This document shows positions 21,474 through 24,237 of a stretch of 24,237 nt of DNA, piece by piece (positions within the stretch are counted from its first letter, which is position 1; every line of letters starts with the position of its first letter). The DNA lies in NCBI GenBank assembly GCA_030606165.1, contig JAUWGZ010000007.1:1-24237 (forward strand). Direction: 5' to 3'. The notes under the pieces were generated by a model, which worked only from the letters and a program-made list of their open reading frames with translations, was not told the DNA's origin and did not search any database. Made by a program: the position numbers and the translations under genes. Origin of the DNA: Dehalococcoidia bacterium. GTDB lineage: Bacteria; Chloroflexota; Dehalococcoidia; GIF9; AB-539-J10.

Positions 21474-23312
21474 ATGGGCGTAACATTCATCTTAGTCATT
21501 TCCATTCTAATTCAATTTGCAGCGGCAATTTTAGCTTTGAGATTAATCCGGATCACCGGTAGGCGCGTGGCATGGGTATTGATTGCAACTGCCCTTTTTT
21601 TCATGGCTATCCGGCGTTGCATCACACTATTCCAGGCAGAGTTTTTGGGCGTGCCCTACACCACTAGCATGTCAGCCGAGTTAGTGGCGCTTGTAATATC
21701 GATACTCATGTTGAATGGAGTAATCTGGATTGCGCCCCTCTTTCTGTCTCTCAAACGCTCGGAAGAGGTGCTACGTAAAGCGCGCGATGAATTGGAGATG
21801 CGCGTTCAGGAGCGCACGGTAAGTCTAACTGAGACTAACCAGAGACTTGAGCAAGAAATCACTGAGCACAGGAAGGCTAAAGAGGCATTATTGGAGAGCG
21901 AACAGGACCTGAATCGCGCTCAAGCGGTGGCTTATACTGGAAGCTGGCGTCTGGATGTCCAGCGCGACCAGCTTCTGTGGTCCGACGAGACCCACCGAAT
22001 CTTCGGTATCCCCAGGGGAACACCAATGACTTATGAGACCTTCCTCTCGAGCATTCACCCCGAGGACCGGGAGTACGTCGACCGGAAATGGATGGCGGCT
22101 CTTCAAGGCAAGCCATATGACATCGAACACCGTATCATTGTGGATGGCGAAGTGAAGTGGGTTCGCGAGAGAGCTGAGCTGGAGTTCGATTCAGTGGGCG
22201 AGCTTAAGGGCGGTTTTGGAACTGTTCAGGACATCACCGAACGCAAACAGGTGGAAAATGAACTCAGAGTCAAAGACTTCGCCGTTACTTCAGCTGCCAG
22301 TGGCATTGCCATTGTGGACCTGGATGGCATTGTAACCCATGTGAATCTTGCCTGTCTCAGCATGTGGGGTTACGAACAAGAAGAAGAGGTGCTTGGTAAA
22401 CCTGCTACCAACTTCTTTGCAGATAAAAAGGGGTTTGGGGTGGCGCTGAAGACAGTCCTGAAGGAGGGTATGTGGCAGGGCGAAGGCAAAGCCAGGCGGA
22501 GTGACGGGTCGACTTTCGATGTGCAGGTCCTGGCAAACCTGGTTACCGATGCTGATGGCGAACCCTTCTGTATGATGGCTTCCTTTGTAGATATCACCGA
22601 GCGCAAAAAGCTCGACCAGCTAAAGGATGAGTTCATTGGACTCGTCTCGCACGAATTGCGGACACCGTTGACTGTAATCGGCGGTTGTTTGAGTACTTTA
22701 CTCACCGAGTGGGACCGCTTGTCACCAAACGAGGTACAGCAACTCCTCAAAGATGCCCTTCTGGAAAGCGAGTCCCTTTCCCACCTGATAGAAAACCTGC
22801 TGGAGCTTTCACGAGCCCAGGCTCAGCAATTGTCCCTGTATTCGGAACCAACCGATATTAAAACCTTGGTCAAAGAAGCACTCGCTAAGATAAAACGTCA
22901 GGCTCCTTCGCATCGGTTCGTTACCTCTTTCCCTGACAAGCTTCAGTTAATAAACGCCGACCCATTAAGGATTGAACGCATACTCTATAACCTGCTGGAC
23001 AACGCAGCCAAGTATTCTCCGCCGGGCAGCCAGATAAAAGTCTCAGCTAAAGCAGAGCCAGAGCGTTTGGTCATAGGGGTCAGCGACCATGGTGAAGGTT
23101 TATCCACCAGCGAGCAGGCCAGAATCTTCGGCCCATTCCAGCGTCTGGAGGATAACAGACCCGACCAGGCCAGGGGGGCTGGACTCGGCCTGATGGTTTG
23201 CCGCAGGCTGGTGGAAGCTCACGGTGGGGAAATCTGGGTGGAGTCTAAAAAAGGCAGGGGGTCGACCTTTTTCTTCAGTCTGCCTCGTAGAGGGGGCGCA
23301 GACGCAGGTTAG
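21474..23312 (+). CDS. Membrane sensor histidine kinase with two PAS domains
   Basis: A 612-aa protein. The N-terminus has about three membrane helices (5-24, 32-50, 68-91). A coiled-coil linker (95-148) follows, then PAS 1 with PAC (about 150-258, ending TVQDITERK), PAS 2 (about 262-378, ending SFVDITERK), a HisKA domain with phosphoacceptor H393 (LVSHELRTPLT), and HATPase_c with N-box NLLDNAAKYSP, G1 DHGEGL and G2 GAGLGL. All kinase motifs are intact. There is no large extracytoplasmic domain, so sensing is probably by the membrane segment or the cytoplasmic PAS domains; a heme or flavin cannot be read from sequence. GGAGA is eight bases before ATG 21474. It is divergent from the response regulator. 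Confidence 0.95.
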   Translation: MGVTFILVISILIQFAAAILALRLIRITGRRVAWVLIATALFFMAIRRCITLFQAEFLGVPYTTSMSAELVALVISILMLNGVIWIAPLFLSLKRSEEVLRKARDELEMRVQERTVSLTETNQRLEQEITEHRKAKEALLESEQDLNRAQAVAYTGSWRLDVQRDQLLWSDETHRIFGIPRGTPMTYETFLSSIHPEDREYVDRKWMAALQGKPYDIEHRIIVDGEVKWVRERAELEFDSVGELKGGFGTVQDITERKQVENELRVKDFAVTSAASGIAIVDLDGIVTHVNLACLSMWGYEQEEEVLGKPATNFFADKKGFGVALKTVLKEGMWQGEGKARRSDGSTFDVQVLANLVTDADGEPFCMMASFVDITERKKLDQLKDEFIGLVSHELRTPLTVIGGCLSTLLTEWDRLSPNEVQQLLKDALLESESLSHLIENLLELSRAQAQQLSLYSEPTDIKTLVKEALAKIKRQAPSHRFVTSFPDKLQLINADPLRIERILYNLLDNAAKYSPPGSQIKVSAKAEPERLVIGVSDHGEGLSTSEQARIFGPFQRLEDNRPDQARGAGLGLMVCRRLVEAHGGEIWVESKKGRGSTFFFSLPRRGGADAG

Positions 23313-23397
23313 GTTAGCCTTGAGACAGCAAAATGAAACTTGTTATTTGTGAACTGGCCCAGATGCTATATGGCAACCCTGGCTCCTGAAGACATCC

Positions 23398-23426
23398 TTG
23401 CCAAAAGGTGGCGTACACCCTAAAAT
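23398..23426 (+). promoter_or_regulatory. Promoter of tRNA-Lys(CTT)
   Basis: TTGCCA (23398-23403), a 17-bp spacer, TAAAAT (23421-23426), about 50 nt before the mature tRNA 5' end. Confidence 0.5.
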
Positions 23427-23448
23427 AGTAAGTGAAAGGTTGGGGCAC

Positions 23449-23460
23449 GCCAATATTGGC
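23449..23460. repeat. 12-bp perfect palindrome before tRNA-Lys(CTT)
   Basis: GCCAATATTGGC reads the same on both strands and lies within the predicted tRNA leader. Role unknown. Confidence 0.4.
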
Positions 23461-23482
23461 ATTACCCTTGCTGCGCCAGCAT

Positions 23483-23555
<73 letters not shown>

Positions 23556-23573
23556 CGTTCAATCCCAGCGTCC

Positions 23574-23594
23574 TTTGCTAACATTTTTGCTAAC
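23574..23594 (+). repeat. Tandem TTTGCTAAC repeats beside tRNA-Lys(CTT)
   Basis: TTTGCTAAC occurs at 23574-23582 and again at 23586-23594, a 12-bp period. The first copy, extended to TTTGCTAACAT, is 19 nt after the tRNA, as at the other tRNA-Lys. Direct repeats of about one helical turn near a tRNA 3' end fit arm-type integrase sites. Confidence 0.45.
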
Positions 23595-23654
23595 GAACTT
23601 TTCACCACCATAATCAATTGAGAGCAATCTAGCGGTATATTTCAAGGCTAAATC

Positions 23655-23672
23655 GCCTATATGTCAATAGGC
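23655..23672. repeat. Inverted repeat upstream of the AAA ATPase
   Basis: GCCTAT-ATGTCA-ATAGGC, a 6-bp stem with 6-nt loop, about 58 bp before the ATPase start and upstream of its predicted promoter. It could be an operator or part of the island end. Confidence 0.35.
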
Positions 23673-23691
23673 AAAAATACTAACTTAATCG

Positions 23692-23721
23692 TTGTATTAA
23701 CTATCGCAAATGATGTATATT
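23692..23721 (+). promoter_or_regulatory. Predicted promoter of the AAA ATPase gene
   Basis: TTGTAT (23692-23697), an 18-bp spacer, TATATT (23716-23721). The predicted start falls at or next to ATG 23730, so the transcript may be leaderless, which fits the absence of a ribosome site. Confidence 0.4.
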
Positions 23722-23729
23722 ATTGGATT

Positions 23730-24237
23730 ATGAGATTAAATTACGTAGATATTAAGAACTTCAGATCAATTAAAAAGGCCAGAATTATTATCGATCCACC
23801 TTGTAGAATTCTTGTCGGTATCAACGAGTCTGGAAAATCGAATATCTTAAAAGCACTTGCTCTTTTAAGTGACAAGTTTAATCCCCAAAAAAAGGATGAC
23901 TGCCGAGAAGGGTTACCTGATGAACCCCCTATTCTTGAATCCAATGTTAGGTTCGTATTTAAATTTGAAAAAAACGAATCTGATCGAACATTTGAAATTG
24001 TTTCAAGTAGAATACTTGCAAAAACAAAAAATCCCGAAATTATTTATACTGGTGGCGCGAAAAAAACTTTAAAAAAGCTTTGTATTACCTGTAATGAAGG
24101 CCTTTATACGGTAGATATACTTACAGGAGAAAAGACTGCTGAATGCGGGAAATTTGGAAGTCACTACAAGCTTCTCCCTGGATGGAAAAAACCGACAAGT
24201 GCTTGCCCTGAGGATTATAGTGTTGATGTTAAAGGTC
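23730..24237 (+). CDS. AAA ATPase (OLD/RecF/SMC-like), cut by the window end
   Basis: The first 169 residues of a gene that runs off the window. It begins LNYVDIKNFRSIKKARI, the usual start of OLD/AAA_15-type ATPases. The Walker A motif is G30-I-N-E-S-G-K-S37 (GINESGKSNILKAL). A Cys-containing stretch follows (C118, C121, C139, C159). Walker B and any TOPRIM nuclease domain would lie beyond the edge. Many antiphage systems use such ATPases (Gabija, Septu, PARIS and others), but so do housekeeping proteins, so the system cannot be named. The DNA is much more AT-rich than the rest of the window, with AAA/ATT-rich codons, and starts just after a tRNA-Lys, suggesting horizontal transfer. Confidence 0.85.
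   Translation, partial: MRLNYVDIKNFRSIKKARIIIDPPCRILVGINESGKSNILKALALLSDKFNPQKKDDCREGLPDEPPILESNVRFVFKFEKNESDRTFEIVSSRILAKTKNPEIIYTGGAKKTLKKLCITCNEGLYTVDILTGEKTAECGKFGSHYKLLPGWKKPTSACPEDYSVDVKG

Overview
The window looks like chromosome from a strictly anaerobic bacterium, most likely Chloroflexota (Dehalococcoidia-like). That placement is an inference from gene content: a ferredoxin-linked 2-oxoacid oxidoreductase beside metF, many small Fe-S and sulfur-carrier proteins, a RpoD-type sigma factor, and a PyrE with a Cys-containing tail. No rRNA or other marker is present to confirm it. Most of the window is ordinary chromosome. The last ~650 bases turn abruptly AT-rich and look like the edge of an island inserted beside a tRNA-Lys gene.

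Layout. 1-1250 (+): ccdA plus a TlpA/ResA-like lipoprotein thioredoxin. 1252-5506 (-): fabF, acpP, tRNA-Asn, rnhA, tRNA-Gln, tRNA-Leu, tRNA-Phe, twin hairpins, pyrE and lepB. 5583-6245 (+): an orphan gene with an internal repeat. 6322-6397 (+): a tRNA-Lys(TTT) that looks chimeric. 6629-9181 (-): sigma factor, small ferredoxin and a Crp-family regulator. 9294-11971 (-): a sulfur/Fe-S operon reading ferredoxin, NifS-like, IscU, zinc ribbon, TusA, DsrE. 12521-14944 (+): SDR, short rhodanese, flavin disulfide reductase. 14939-20484 (-): Cys-rich small protein, metF, korB, korA, AhpD-like remnant, Usp, DJ-1/PfpI, small regulatory-fold protein, and a 57-residue protein too short for usual gene calling. 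20618-23312: divergent response regulator and histidine kinase. 23483-24237 (+): tRNA-Lys(CTT), then an AAA ATPase cut by the window end.

The main biology is the sulfur operon. Its NifS-like protein keeps the catalytic Cys but has Asn-Gln where cysteine desulfurases have His-Lys, so it lacks the PLP-binding lysine. It resembles the Archaeoglobus fulgidus IscS variant and is probably a scaffold or sulfur acceptor acting with IscU, TusA and DsrE.

Two regulatory networks can be read from the DNA. (1) Three 16-bp Crp-type sites lie about -41.5 from -10 boxes in front of the sigma gene, the small ferredoxin and the sulfur operon; the Crp-family gene next door keeps the R-E-x-x-x-R recognition helix. 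(2) A 43-bp element occurs three times, always 18 bp from a -10 box and pointing at the adjacent operon (sulfur operon, SDR operon, stress operon). The neighbouring two-component system is the obvious candidate regulator.

Gene decay is also visible: a nadA 5' fragment with in-frame stops, an AhpD-like 3' fragment, and a rhodanese without a recognisable N-terminal half.
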